This document shows positions 53,115-63,931 of a stretch of DNA of 64,000 nt, piece by piece (position 1 is the first letter of the stretch; every line of letters begins with the position of its first letter). The DNA lies in contig NZ_JADGES010000001.1 in the NCBI RefSeq assembly GCF_016744255.1, forward strand, positions 1-64,000, read 5' to 3'. Below the pieces are notes generated by a model. That model saw only the letters and a list, made by a program, of their open reading frames with translations, made no database searches and was not told where the DNA came from. Made by a program: the position numbers and the translations under genes. Origin of the DNA: Maribacter sp. (GTDB lineage Bacteria > Bacteroidota > Bacteroidia > Flavobacteriales > Flavobacteriaceae).

Positions 53115-53759
53115 TCATCTTTTTTCTACAACGTAAGTCTTAGTCAATTTGTCGTATAAATTTTGATTTTTATCATCCCAAAAAATCCAGATAATAGGAA
53201 TAATAAAAAAACTAAACACACCTTTTAACATCTCTCGAATAGCTCCTTCTGATGCTTTTTCAAAATCATTTCCAGATTCAGAAGATATAACTTTCAAACC
53301 AAACATTCGATGTCCTAAATTACCTGTAAAAATTGGATAAAATGTAGCTCCTACAATTAACCCAAAGATAGCAGCAAATCCAAATCCTATAGGATTATCT
53401 CCATTCATAAATCCTTTTAAAGAAGAAGTATTATAAATGGTGTAGGGTAAAAAAATAAGCAGCCCGTACATACAAGTCTCTAACAGATTAGCCAAAAAAC
53501 GAGTTCCCTTTGAAGCCAATTTATATCCAAAAACTTGATTAATATTATTTTCAGATTGAATTTTTCTTTGGAGCAAGTCCTCCAAGTCAATATCTAACAC
53601 TTCACAAATTAGAACTAATGTTTTTCCTCGCGGTTCGTTTTCACTGTTTTCTATTCGCTGTATTGTTCGTAAATTTACTTTTGCGAGTTCCGCTAGTTCT
53701 TCCTGAGTAAGACCTTTTACTTTTCTACCTGCGCTAATTTTCTCTCCTAATATACTCAT
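53115..53759 (-). CDS. XRE helix-turn-helix domain fused to RDD membrane domain
   Basis: Residues 1-62 of this 214-residue protein are an XRE DNA-binding domain (GLTQEELAELAKVNLRTIQRIENSEN). Residues 75-210 are an RDD domain with three membrane helices (YGLLIFLPYTIYN, FAAIFGLIVGATFYPIF, GVFSFFIIPIIWIFW) and the RDD-type LGHRMFGLKV. A membrane-tethered regulator is implied. A TAACTTTG -7 box (53790-53783, minus) and a 31 bp dyad lie upstream. Confidence 0.9.
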   Translation of the reverse strand: MSILGEKISAGRKVKGLTQEELAELAKVNLRTIQRIENSENEPRGKTLVLICEVLDIDLEDLLQRKIQSENNINQVFGYKLASKGTRFLANLLETCMYGLLIFLPYTIYNTSSLKGFMNGDNPIGFGFAAIFGLIVGATFYPIFTGNLGHRMFGLKVISSESGNDFEKASEGAIREMLKGVFSFFIIPIIWIFWDDKNQNLYDKLTKTYVVEKR

Positions 53760-53833
53760 TAATGTTTTTATTTAGTTTTCATCAAAGTTATTTATGAAAC
53801 CATATTTTGATAGCGGTATAAATACGGCATTTC

Positions 53834-53864
53834 TACGACATTTTCATTTATTCTAAATGTCGTA
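53834..53864. promoter_or_regulatory. 10 bp inverted repeat upstream of the XRE-RDD gene
   Basis: TACGACATTT (53834-53843) and AAATGTCGTA (53855-53864) are perfect arms around an 11 bp centre, starting 75 bp upstream of the gene start. The spacing and position suit an operator for a dimeric regulator. The remaining bases of the 286 bp gap up to ligA show no gene. Confidence 0.5.
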
Positions 53865-54045
53865 AAACAAAACATCCCTTTAATTTCTATATTTATTTGG
53901 GTTTAACGAAAACATATACTAAAACCCCTAGAACTACAGAAATTATTTTTCAGAATACCTATAGGACACTTTATAAGCTAACGAAGAAAGTAGCACATAC
54001 CAAAAACGGCGTGTAGTATTGGTTATCATATATCCTTATTTCTAA

Positions 54046-56040
<1,995 letters not shown>

Positions 56041-56084
56041 TTATATTTCTTCTTTAAATACTTACTACAAATTAACTTACTCTA

Positions 56085-56939
56085 CTACTTTTTTACTGCT
56101 TTCAACATTCGGTCATTACCAAACATATCTTTCCGGAGTTCAATTTCTGAAAAATTTTCATTTTCTAAAAGCTGCTTTGTTTCTTTTCCTAAATATTGAT
56201 TAATTTCAAAATACAAAGCACCGTCTTTTTTTAAATTTTCTTTAGCAAAAACGCTTATCTTTTCATAAAACATAAGGGCTTTATTATCTGGGACGTACAA
56301 TGCCAAATCTGGTTCGTATTTTTTTACGTTATCTGCCATCTTATCCTTTTCTAACTCCCTAACATAAGGAGGATTAGATACAATTATATCAAAATATAAA
56401 TCAAGCGTTTTTAGTTCTAAAATATTAGCATGCACAAAAGTAATATCTACCTCGTTTAAAACAGCATTCTCCTGAGCTACCTGCAACGCCTCTTTAGAAA
56501 CATCCAATGCAAATACTTTTGCTTTTGGCAAGTGCTTAGCTAATGTAATTGGAATACACCCACTACCCGTTCCAATATCCAAAATATGTAATTGCTGGTT
56601 GTTTCTTTTTTTTACATCGTCTAAAATCCAATATACCAATTCCTCTGTCTCTGGTCTCGGAATTAAAACATTAGCATTAACCTTAAAATCTAAATCCATA
56701 AAATATGCAGACCCCAATATGTGTTGCAAAGGTTCTTGCAATTTTAATCTAGACAATGCTTTAAACAATGGCTCCTCTTCGTCTTTAGTTAAAGTTAAAT
56801 TAGGCTCTGTAGCCAAAACAAATCTCTGCAAGTGCAAATAATGCTCTATGGCTCTGTAAAAAAAACTCTGTACCTCTGTTAAAGGATAAATCTCCTTTAG
56901 TTCTTCTTCAAAAATATTTTTAATATCTCGTAATAACAT
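56085..56939 (-). CDS. prmC: Release factor glutamine methyltransferase
   Basis: This 284-residue SAM enzyme methylates the GGQ glutamine of release factors. Motif I is LHILDIGTGSGCIPITLA, and the substrate motif is DIIVSNPPYVRELEKDKM, with NPPY as the mark. PRPETEELVYWIL precedes motif I as in PrmC/HemK. The GNAT gene is 3 bp upstream, so they are cotranscribed. Confidence 0.96.
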   Translation of the reverse strand: MLLRDIKNIFEEELKEIYPLTEVQSFFYRAIEHYLHLQRFVLATEPNLTLTKDEEEPLFKALSRLKLQEPLQHILGSAYFMDLDFKVNANVLIPRPETEELVYWILDDVKKRNNQQLHILDIGTGSGCIPITLAKHLPKAKVFALDVSKEALQVAQENAVLNEVDITFVHANILELKTLDLYFDIIVSNPPYVRELEKDKMADNVKKYEPDLALYVPDNKALMFYEKISVFAKENLKKDGALYFEINQYLGKETKQLLENENFSEIELRKDMFGNDRMLKAVKK

Positions 56940-56942
56940 ATA

Positions 56943-57428
56943 CTATAAATCTTTTATCATCCAAACAGGACAGGAATAATGGCCCGTATCTCCCATTTTA
57001 TCCTCTAAATATGTAAATCCCGTTTTTAGATATAGTTTCTGTGCCGCTTTCATATATGGCATGGTTTCTAAATAACATTTATCAAAACCGTATTCTTTTC
57101 CTTTTTCAAGACAAGTTCTTATCATCATAGCTCCTAATCCTTTGCCCCTTGCCTCTTCTAAAAAATACATTTTTTGAAGCTCACAGACATTACCTTCGTA
57201 ATTTTCTAACTGCGCCACTCCTGCGCAACCAATAATAGCCCCATCTTGCTCCACAACAAAATATGTAGCCTTAGGCACTTTATAATTTTCGAACATAGAA
57301 TCTAAAGCCTTATCTGCATAAGCTGTACCAACTTTAGGAACCCCAAGATCTATTAATACTTTACGGATAACAGTTGCCACTTCGGCATTATCTTTTTCTT
57401 CTATTTCTCTAATAAATGTAGTATTCAT
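56943..57428 (-). CDS. GNAT family N-acetyltransferase
   Basis: This 161-residue GNAT protein has the acetyl-CoA motif MYFLEEARGKGLGAMMIRTC and AAQKLYLKTGFTYLED. It resembles arsenate/MarR-linked acetyltransferases, but the substrate is unknown. It is the first gene of a GNAT-prmC-ligA leftward run, divergent from ribD. Confidence 0.9.
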   Translation of the reverse strand: MNTTFIREIEEKDNAEVATVIRKVLIDLGVPKVGTAYADKALDSMFENYKVPKATYFVVEQDGAIIGCAGVAQLENYEGNVCELQKMYFLEEARGKGLGAMMIRTCLEKGKEYGFDKCYLETMPYMKAAQKLYLKTGFTYLEDKMGDTGHYSCPVWMIKDL

Positions 57429-57480
57429 ACACCTTCGTTTTAGCCTAACTACATACTCTTTCTATTTCTGAACTTATTTT

Positions 57481-57512
57481 TTGAAATACAAGAAGTATAT
57501 ATCCTATTTTTG
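57481..57512 (+). promoter_or_regulatory. ribD promoter (TTG - N21 - TATTTTTG)
   Basis: TTG at 57481-57483 and TATTTTTG at 57505-57512 form a good Bacteroidota promoter. The TTG is the codon the ORF track takes as ribD's start, so that start is wrong. Transcription should begin near 57517-57519. Confidence 0.65.
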
Positions 57513-57516
57513 TGAA

Positions 57517-58569
57517 GTGAAGATACATGAAAAATACATGTTACGTTGTATTGAATTAGGCAAAAATGGCCTTGGAAATACTGCTCCTAACCCAATGGTA
57601 GGTAGCGTTATTGTACTTCATAACAAAATAATAGGAGAAGGACATACTAGCCCGTATGGCGGCCCTCATGCCGAGGTGAACGCAATAAACTCGGTTACAG
57701 ACACTTCCCTTTTAAAAGACGCCACTATATATGTTACTCTAGAACCCTGTTCTCATTATGGAAAAACACCTCCATGTGCTGATTTAATACTAAAATACCA
57801 AATTAAAACGGTAGTTATTGGCACCCTAGACCCTAATGAAAAAGTAGCAGGCAAAGGCATTAAAAAATTAAAAGATGCAGGTTGCAATGTTATTACTCCT
57901 GTTCTAGAAAAAGAATGCAAAGAACACCATAAACGTTTCCTAACTTTTTTTACAAAAAAACGTCCGTACATTATTTTAAAATGGGCAGAAACAAAGGATG
58001 GATTTATAGCTCCTGATATCTCTGCTCGAAAAGAAAACCCAGAGCCATATTGGATTACAAGTCCTTATTCTAGGCAGTTAGTTCACAAATGGCGCGCTGA
58101 AGAACAAGCCATACTTGTAGGTACAAATACCGCTAAACAAGATAATCCAAAACTAGACGCTAGAACTTGGAAAGGAAACAATCCTATCCGGGTTGTTTTA
58201 GATAAAAATTTAAAACTAAAACCAAACACTCACTTACTAGATAACTCCATAAAAACGATTGTTTTTACAGAAAACAAGGATGCAAAAAAAATAGTTAAGG
58301 GGATTAATTATGAAGTTATTCCTTTTAATAAATCATTAGCAAAGCATGTATGTAACTCTCTGTACAAAAGAAACATCAACAGTATAATTATTGAGGGCGG
58401 CACTAAAACAATACAAACTTTTTTAGATGCTAACCTATGGGATGAAGCTCGTGTTTTTATAGGGAACTCTTATTTTAAACAAGGTACTAAAGCTCCTGTT
58501 ATTAAGAATAAAATAATACAAACCATGCAAATAGCAACAGACCTATTAAACCTAATAAAAAATGATTAA
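57517..58569 (+). CDS. ribD: Bifunctional riboflavin deaminase/reductase
   Basis: This protein does two steps of riboflavin synthesis. I start it at GTG 57517 (KIHEKYMLRCIELGKNGLG), because the track start lies in the -33 box; the mRNA would be nearly leaderless. The N-terminal deaminase has zinc ligands in PYGGPHAEVNAI and VTLEPCSHYGKTPPCADLI. The C-terminal reductase has ILKWAETKDGFIA and IIIEGGTKTIQTFLD. It overlaps the HAD gene by 8 bp. No FMN riboswitch was seen upstream. Confidence 0.94.
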   Translation: MKIHEKYMLRCIELGKNGLGNTAPNPMVGSVIVLHNKIIGEGHTSPYGGPHAEVNAINSVTDTSLLKDATIYVTLEPCSHYGKTPPCADLILKYQIKTVVIGTLDPNEKVAGKGIKKLKDAGCNVITPVLEKECKEHHKRFLTFFTKKRPYIILKWAETKDGFIAPDISARKENPEPYWITSPYSRQLVHKWRAEEQAILVGTNTAKQDNPKLDARTWKGNNPIRVVLDKNLKLKPNTHLLDNSIKTIVFTENKDAKKIVKGINYEVIPFNKSLAKHVCNSLYKRNINSIIIEGGTKTIQTFLDANLWDEARVFIGNSYFKQGTKAPVIKNKIIQTMQIATDLLNLIKND

Positions 58570-59173
58570 AAATATTATTTTTGATTTTGGTGACATATTC
58601 ATCAACCTAGACAAAGAAGCTGTTTTTAAAGAATTAGCAAAATATGGCTTTACCTCTTTAACTTCCGAATTAGATTCTTTGGCTAAAAGTTACGAGCAAG
58701 GTTTAGTATCCTCCAAAATCTTTATTTCTAATCTAATCACTATTTTTCCAAACACGGATGAAACCAAAATAAAAAATGCATGGAATTCTATTTTGTTAGA
58801 TTTTCCTTTGAATCGTTTAGAGTTTTTAGAAAACCTTGCAAAGGAAAACAAATACCGTCTTTTTCTATTAAGTAACACTAATGAAATGCATATTTCTTCC
58901 GTAATAGAAACTATGGGAAAAGATAACTTCCAACGTTTTAAAAATTGTTTTGAAGAATTCTACCTCTCCCATGAAATACAATTGCGTAAACCAAATGCGG
59001 ATATTTACGAATATGTATTAAAACAAAATAATCTTACCGCTACAGAAACAATTTTCATTGATGATACCAAAGAAAATACCGATGCAGCTGAAGAATTAGG
59101 TATTCATTGCTGGAATTTACAAGTGGGCCTTGAAGACATCATTGATTTAAAAAATAAACTACCACAATGTTAA
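58562..59173 (+). CDS. HAD family hydrolase (YihX-like)
   Basis: This 203-residue phosphatase opens with IIFDFGDIFINLDKEA; the first Asp is the nucleophile, and Gly replaces the second Asp of DxD, as in the YihX group. Motif II is LFLLSNTNEMH, motif III RKPNADIYEYVL, and motif IV ETIFIDDTKENTDAA. It may act on a sugar phosphate or, given the neighbour, a riboflavin pathway phosphate, but that is unproven. It overlaps both neighbours. Confidence 0.9.
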   Translation: MIKNIIFDFGDIFINLDKEAVFKELAKYGFTSLTSELDSLAKSYEQGLVSSKIFISNLITIFPNTDETKIKNAWNSILLDFPLNRLEFLENLAKENKYRLFLLSNTNEMHISSVIETMGKDNFQRFKNCFEEFYLSHEIQLRKPNADIYEYVLKQNNLTATETIFIDDTKENTDAAEELGIHCWNLQVGLEDIIDLKNKLPQC

Positions 59174-60030
59174 ACCTTACTTTAAGCATCTTATTTTCTA
59201 GTTTAATATTTGTTATTTTTAAACTATTTAGCATCTATAAAATACAGACCTTATACGCGATTATTACAAATTACGTGGTAGCGTGCACTGTTGGCCTTTT
59301 TCTCTACCAAGGACCTGTCTCTATTTCTTCTGTGCCAGAAAAACCATGGTTCTTTGGCACATTAGCACTTGGGCTCTTATTTATTGTAGTTTTTAATTTA
59401 ATGGCAGCTACCGCCCAAAAAGTTGGGATATCTGTTGCATCAGTAGCTACTAAAATGTCTTTTGTTATCCCTGTCATTATAGGTGTCATTGCCTACAATG
59501 AACATCTGAGTTTTTTAAAAGTATTAGGAATACTTTTAGCCATGGGAGCGGTCTACTTTGCCTCTATGAAAGAAAGCAAAACCTCTTTCAATATAAATGT
59601 TTTACTATTACCTGTTCTAGTTTTTCTTGGCTCAGGAACCATAGATGCAACCATAAAGTATTTTCAAGAAAAGCACGTTGCCCCAGCTGAATTCTCGCTT
59701 TTTTCTTCTGTTATTTTTGGTTCTGCTGCAGTTGTAGGTCTTCTTTTTATTCTATTACAATCGAAAAAAAATCCTTTAAAAATCAATATAAAAAATATTG
59801 TGGGCGGAATTGTTTTAGGAGTCCCTAATTTTTTCTCCATTTTCTTCCTACTAAAAGCCCTTAACAATCCCAACTTTAACAGCGCTTCGATTTTTACTAT
59901 AAACAATGTTGCTATAGTTATGTTTTCTACTTTATTAGGTATTCTTCTTTTTAAAGAAAAAATTAGCCTTAAAAACTGGATCGGAATCGCACTAGCTATT
60001 ATCAGCATATCTCTTGTAGCACTAACATAA
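59167..60030 (+). CDS. EamA/DMT family membrane transporter
   Basis: This 287-residue protein has about ten membrane helices in two related halves, as in EamA drug/metabolite transporters (LTLSILFSSLIFVIFKLFSI; IGVIAYNEHLSFLKVLGILLAMGAVYF; LGILLFKEKISLKNWIGIAL). It overlaps the HAD gene by 7 bp and the YigZ gene by one base. The substrate is unknown. Confidence 0.9.
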   Translation: MLNLTLSILFSSLIFVIFKLFSIYKIQTLYAIITNYVVACTVGLFLYQGPVSISSVPEKPWFFGTLALGLLFIVVFNLMAATAQKVGISVASVATKMSFVIPVIIGVIAYNEHLSFLKVLGILLAMGAVYFASMKESKTSFNINVLLLPVLVFLGSGTIDATIKYFQEKHVAPAEFSLFSSVIFGSAAVVGLLFILLQSKKNPLKINIKNIVGGIVLGVPNFFSIFFLLKALNNPNFNSASIFTINNVAIVMFSTLLGILLFKEKISLKNWIGIALAIISISLVALT

Positions 60031-60647
60031 TGCAAACTCCTAAAGACACATATAAAACGATATTAACTCCTTCTAAGGAAATTCTTTTAAAAGAAAAGAA
60101 GAGTAAATTTTTTGGTTATGCATATCCTATTACTACAGAACAGGAAGTTAAACCAATTATAGAGACTTTACGCAAAAAACACCATACCGCCAATCATGTT
60201 TGCTATGCATGGCAATTGGGAGTTAAACAACCTACTTACAGAGCAAATGATGATGGTGAACCAAACAATTCCGCAGGAATGCCAATATATGGACAAATAA
60301 AATCTTTTGATATTACAAACGTCCTTGTTGCCGTAGTTAGGGTATTTGGAGGAACAAAACTTGGTGTTGGCGGCCTAATAAGCGCCTACCGAAATACAGC
60401 AGAAATAGCATTACAAGAAGCTACTATTGTGGAACAAATAATTATGGATGCTTATGAAGTTGCTTTTAGTTATAAAGAAATGGACAAAGTAATGCGCATA
60501 ATAAAACAACACCAACTAAAAATTAATTCGCAACAAATGGAGATGACTTGCTCTATACAATTCTCTGTTAGACAAAAAGACTCTAAAAAAATCGAAACAA
60601 TTATTAAAGCCCATCACGAAATAACACTCAAAAAAATCGACTTGTAA
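60030..60647 (+). CDS. YigZ/IMPACT family protein
   Basis: This 205-residue protein has the UPF0029 N-terminal fold with KKSKFFGYAYPI, HHTANHVCYAWQLG, RANDDGEPNNSAGMPIYGQI and VVRVFGGTKLGVGGLISAYR, and a shorter C-terminal domain. The function in bacteria is unsettled. It is the last gene of the rightward ribD-HAD-EamA-YigZ run, where starts and stops overlap throughout. Confidence 0.94.
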   Translation: MQTPKDTYKTILTPSKEILLKEKKSKFFGYAYPITTEQEVKPIIETLRKKHHTANHVCYAWQLGVKQPTYRANDDGEPNNSAGMPIYGQIKSFDITNVLVAVVRVFGGTKLGVGGLISAYRNTAEIALQEATIVEQIIMDAYEVAFSYKEMDKVMRIIKQHQLKINSQQMEMTCSIQFSVRQKDSKKIETIIKAHHEITLKKIDL

Positions 60648-60654
60648 AGTTATA

Positions 60655-61056
60655 TTACTCTAAATCTAATTTTTCGAGAATATAATCTGGACATTTAATT
60701 GGTCTTCTTTTTTCTTTATCCATAAAAACTAATTCTACATTAGCCTCTGCTAAAATTTCCCTTTTTTCATTATAAATAATAAAGTCGAATTCAATCCTAA
60801 CAGAGGGCTTTTTCTTTAAAATAGTACGCACAATTATTAAATCATCATAAAACGCAGATTTTTTAAATTTTGTATTTAAAGAAATAACTGGTAGAATTAT
60901 ACCATTTTCCTCCATACTCTTGTAAGAAATACCCTCACCCCTTAACCACTCTACTCTACCCATCTCTAAGTACTGTGCGTAGTTTCCGTGATAAATAACT
61001 CCCATTTGGTCCGTTTCGCTATATCTAGCTCGAAAAGAAATTTCGTTAAAATTCAT
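60655..61056 (-). CDS. Acyl-CoA thioesterase, hotdog fold (YbgC-like)
   Basis: This 133-residue protein shows the YbgC motif RARYSETDQMGVIYHGNYAQYLEMGR, with Asp as the catalytic residue and YHGNY near it. The rest (VRTILKKKPSVRIEFDFIIY) fits the fold. It is cytoplasmic. Its start faces dnaA across 208 bp. Confidence 0.93.
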   Translation of the reverse strand: MNFNEISFRARYSETDQMGVIYHGNYAQYLEMGRVEWLRGEGISYKSMEENGIILPVISLNTKFKKSAFYDDLIIVRTILKKKPSVRIEFDFIIYNEKREILAEANVELVFMDKEKRRPIKCPDYILEKLDLE

Positions 61057-61088
61057 ATTATTTCAGGTAAATATTCTATATTTAAAAA

Positions 61089-61111
61089 GTTCGTAATTTG
61101 GGCATACGAAC
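61089..61111. promoter_or_regulatory. Inverted repeat between the thioesterase and dnaA
   Basis: GTTCGTA and TACGAAC (61089-61095, 61105-61111) flank a 9 bp centre. One near-match to a DnaA box, TTGTTCACA, lies near 61170. The dyad could be an operator for either divergent gene. Confidence 0.35.
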
Positions 61112-61264
61112 ATGAGAAAAAAATATCTAAAATTCAAAGGAATTTCATTTTTTTATTACATAATTTGTTCACATATTTGCTGAACTATAAACGCACTATT
61201 TACGACTTAATAAACACAAGTTGCAAAAACGAAATCACTAACCAAAAAAGAGGGAAATAATACA

Positions 61265-62689
61265 ATGAGTGTTACTGCTAATTCTGTTTGGGACAATTGT
61301 CTGGCTTTTATCAAAGATAATATCCAACCGCAGGCATTTAAAACTTGGTTCGAGCCTATTAAGCCTATAAAGCTTTCTGAAAAAGCTCTTAGCATTCAAG
61401 TTCCTAGTAAATTTTTCTACGAATGGCTAGAAGAACATTATGTAAAACTACTTAAAGTAGCCCTAACAAAAGAACTAGGGGAAACAGCTAAGCTAGTTTA
61501 CATTATTCGTATGGAAAACACATACGGAAACAAAGAGCCCTTTACCGAAAAAATTCCTAGTACAAATCGAGGAAATCTAGCATCACAAGAGCTAAATGTC
61601 CCTATTAAATCTAAAAACCCAGAATTAAGAAATCCTTTTGTAATTCCAGGAATTAGAAATATAAAAATAGAATCTCAACTAAACCCTAATTATAATTTTG
61701 AAAATTTCCTAGAAGGGGACTCTAATAGATTGGCTCGTTCTGCAGGAATGGCGGTTGCCAACAAACCAGGAGGAACTTCATTTAACCCATTACTGATTTT
61801 TGGTGGTGTTGGATTAGGAAAAACCCATTTAGCCCACGCTATAGGTGTTGAGATAAAAGACAAATACCCAGAAAGAACCGTACTATATATTTCTGCAGAG
61901 AAATTTACACAGCAATACATAGAGTCTGTTAAAAAGAATACTAGAAATGATTTTATTCATTTTTATCAATTAATAGATGTTTTAATAATTGATGACGTAC
62001 AATTTCTTTCTGGAAAATCTGGTACTCAAGATGTATTTTTCCACATTTTTAACCACTTACACCAGAATGGAAAACAAGTAATCCTAACATCTGATAAAGC
62101 TCCTGTTGATATGCAAGACATAGAACAGCGTTTATTATCTCGTTTTAAATGGGGATTATCCGCAGAGCTACAAAACCCTGATTACGAAACACGTATTTCT
62201 ATACTGAAGAATAAATTATATAGAGATGGCGTAGAGATGCCTAATGATATTATTGATTATGTTGCAAAACACATAAAATCTAATATCCGAGAATTAGAAG
62301 GAGCTATTATTTCTCTTATAGCACAATCCTCTTTCAATAAAAAAGAGGTAACCATAGACCTTGCTCAGCAAGTAGTGGAGAAATTTGTGAAGAATACCAA
62401 AAGAGAAGTTTCCATAGACTACATTCAAAAAGTAGTTTCTGATTATTTTGAAATGGATGTTGCAACCTTACAATCTAAGACTAGAAAACGTCATATTGTA
62501 CAAGCAAGACAATTAGCTATGTTTTTCGCTAAGAAATTCACAAAAGCCTCTCTTGCTAGTATTGGTTCCCAAATAGGAAAACGAGATCATGCTACGGTAT
62601 TACATGCTTGCAAAACCGTTGATAACCTTGCCGAAACAGATAAACAGTTCCGTAAGTACATTGATGATTTAACAAAGAAATTTTCATAA
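61265..62689 (+). CDS. dnaA: Chromosomal replication initiator protein DnaA
   Basis: This 474-residue initiator has all four domains: domain I (NCLAFIKDNIQPQAFKTWFEP), a linker (about 85-140), the AAA+ domain III with Walker A FGGVGLGKTHLAHAIG and Walker B VLIIDDVQFLSGK, and domain IV with the DNA-binding signature GKRDHATVLHACKTVDNL. Length is normal. The 208 bp upstream lacks a DnaA-box cluster. It is followed 10 bp later by the phosphatase gene. Confidence 0.98.
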   Translation: MSVTANSVWDNCLAFIKDNIQPQAFKTWFEPIKPIKLSEKALSIQVPSKFFYEWLEEHYVKLLKVALTKELGETAKLVYIIRMENTYGNKEPFTEKIPSTNRGNLASQELNVPIKSKNPELRNPFVIPGIRNIKIESQLNPNYNFENFLEGDSNRLARSAGMAVANKPGGTSFNPLLIFGGVGLGKTHLAHAIGVEIKDKYPERTVLYISAEKFTQQYIESVKKNTRNDFIHFYQLIDVLIIDDVQFLSGKSGTQDVFFHIFNHLHQNGKQVILTSDKAPVDMQDIEQRLLSRFKWGLSAELQNPDYETRISILKNKLYRDGVEMPNDIIDYVAKHIKSNIRELEGAIISLIAQSSFNKKEVTIDLAQQVVEKFVKNTKREVSIDYIQKVVSDYFEMDVATLQSKTRKRHIVQARQLAMFFAKKFTKASLASIGSQIGKRDHATVLHACKTVDNLAETDKQFRKYIDDLTKKFS

Positions 62690-62699
62690 TCTCTTTTAG

Positions 62700-63152
62700 A
62701 TGAAAACCAAAATATTAATGGTATGCCTCGGAAACATCTGCAGGTCTCCATTAGCAGAAGGTATACTAAAAAGCAAAATTAACCCTGCTGAAATTTTTGT
62801 TGATTCCGCCGGAACTGCAGGATACCATGTAGGCAACATGCCAGATATACGCTCTATTGCAGTTGCTCAGAAATACGGAATTGATATTCACCAACAGAAG
62901 TGTAGAAAATTTTCTTCCAAAGATTTTAAAGAATTTGATATTATATATGTTATGGACAAAAGTAATTATGAAAACATAATTACCCAAACATCAAACAAAC
63001 AAGATATCGCCAAAGTAAGATTATTACTTTCTGAAATTGATTTAAAAACAACGGAAGTACCCGACCCATATCATGATAAAGACGAAGGGTTTGAGCATGT
63101 TTTTCAATTAATAGACAAAGCCTGTAACGAGATTGCTAAAAAACTACAATAA
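62700..63152 (+). CDS. Low molecular weight protein tyrosine phosphatase
   Basis: This 150-residue enzyme opens KILMVCLGNICRSPLAEGIL, the CxxxxxR(S) P-loop, and has the acid loop VPDPYHDKDEGFEHVF. Such enzymes remove phosphate from tyrosine or act on arsenate-type substrates. It sits 10 bp after dnaA and one base overlaps the next gene. Confidence 0.96.
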   Translation: MKTKILMVCLGNICRSPLAEGILKSKINPAEIFVDSAGTAGYHVGNMPDIRSIAVAQKYGIDIHQQKCRKFSSKDFKEFDIIYVMDKSNYENIITQTSNKQDIAKVRLLLSEIDLKTTEVPDPYHDKDEGFEHVFQLIDKACNEIAKKLQ

Positions 63153-63871
63153 TGGAAACCACAACCACTAAAGGAAAACTTTATTTAATACCAACTACTC
63201 TTGGCAATAACGAACCTTTAGAAGTTTTACCAATTTCTATTAAACAAACAATTGAGAGTGTTAATCATTATATAGTAGAAAACGAAAAGACTGCTCGTCA
63301 CTTTATTAAAAAAATAAACCCTAGAAAATCACAACAAAGTCTAGAAATAAACTTACTTAACAAATTTACTGAAGCCCATGAAATTCCTAGCTTTTTAGAC
63401 CCATGCTTAAATGGTATAAATGTTGGCATTTTATCTGAAGCAGGATGCCCAGGTATTGCAGACCCTGGTGCAGATGTTGTTAAAATTGCACACGAAAAAA
63501 ACATACAAGTAGTTCCTTTAGTTGGACCATCTTCTATATTATTAGCTCTTATGGCTAGTGGATTCAATGGACAAAATTTTGCTTTTAATGGATACCTACC
63601 AATAGACAGTTCCGACAAAAAAAAAATCATTAAAACTTTGGAAAAAAAATCCAGGGAACTAAAACAATCTCAAATATTTATTGAGACACCCTATAGGAAT
63701 GACAAAATGCTTCAAGAACTAACAAAAACTCTAGCTGATAATTCCTATATCTGTGTTGCTTGCGATATTACATTACCTACCGAATTTATAGCAACCAAAA
63801 AAGTTTCTGATTGGAAAAAAACAAAGGTAGACTTACACAAAAGACCTACCATATTTATAATACAAGCATAA
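63152..63871 (+). CDS. Tetrapyrrole methylase-fold SAM-dependent methyltransferase (RsmI-like)
   Basis: This 239-residue protein matches the RsmI family layout: KLYLIPTTLGNNEPLEVLP, VGILSEAGCPGIADPGADVV, PLVGPSSILLALMASGFNG and FIETPYRNDKMLQEL. RsmI methylates 16S rRNA near the decoding site; the shorter C-terminus here leaves the exact target open. The start overlaps the phosphatase stop by one base. A terminator follows. Confidence 0.92.
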   Translation: METTTTKGKLYLIPTTLGNNEPLEVLPISIKQTIESVNHYIVENEKTARHFIKKINPRKSQQSLEINLLNKFTEAHEIPSFLDPCLNGINVGILSEAGCPGIADPGADVVKIAHEKNIQVVPLVGPSSILLALMASGFNGQNFAFNGYLPIDSSDKKKIIKTLEKKSRELKQSQIFIETPYRNDKMLQELTKTLADNSYICVACDITLPTEFIATKKVSDWKKTKVDLHKRPTIFIIQA

Positions 63872-63875
63872 AAAA

Positions 63876-63905
63876 AAGCCTTGACGGTTCTATCTATCAA
63901 GGCTT
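63876..63905. terminator. Terminator after the methyltransferase gene
   Basis: AAGCCTTGA (63876-63884) pairs with TCAAGGCTT (63897-63905) over a 12 nt loop. The A-run on the left side suits the leftward gene that ends at 63932, and it may also serve the rightward unit. Confidence 0.75.
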
Positions 63906-63931
63906 ACCATTTTCATATTAAACTTACTCTT

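Noticed and set aside
57429-57516. FMN riboswitch before ribD
   Set aside because: The gap is short, a promoter lies directly before the start, and none of the conserved RFN-element segments is present.
61057-61264. Replication origin next to dnaA
   Set aside because: Only one near-match DnaA box and no AT-rich repeat array were found; Bacteroidota origins need not be beside dnaA.
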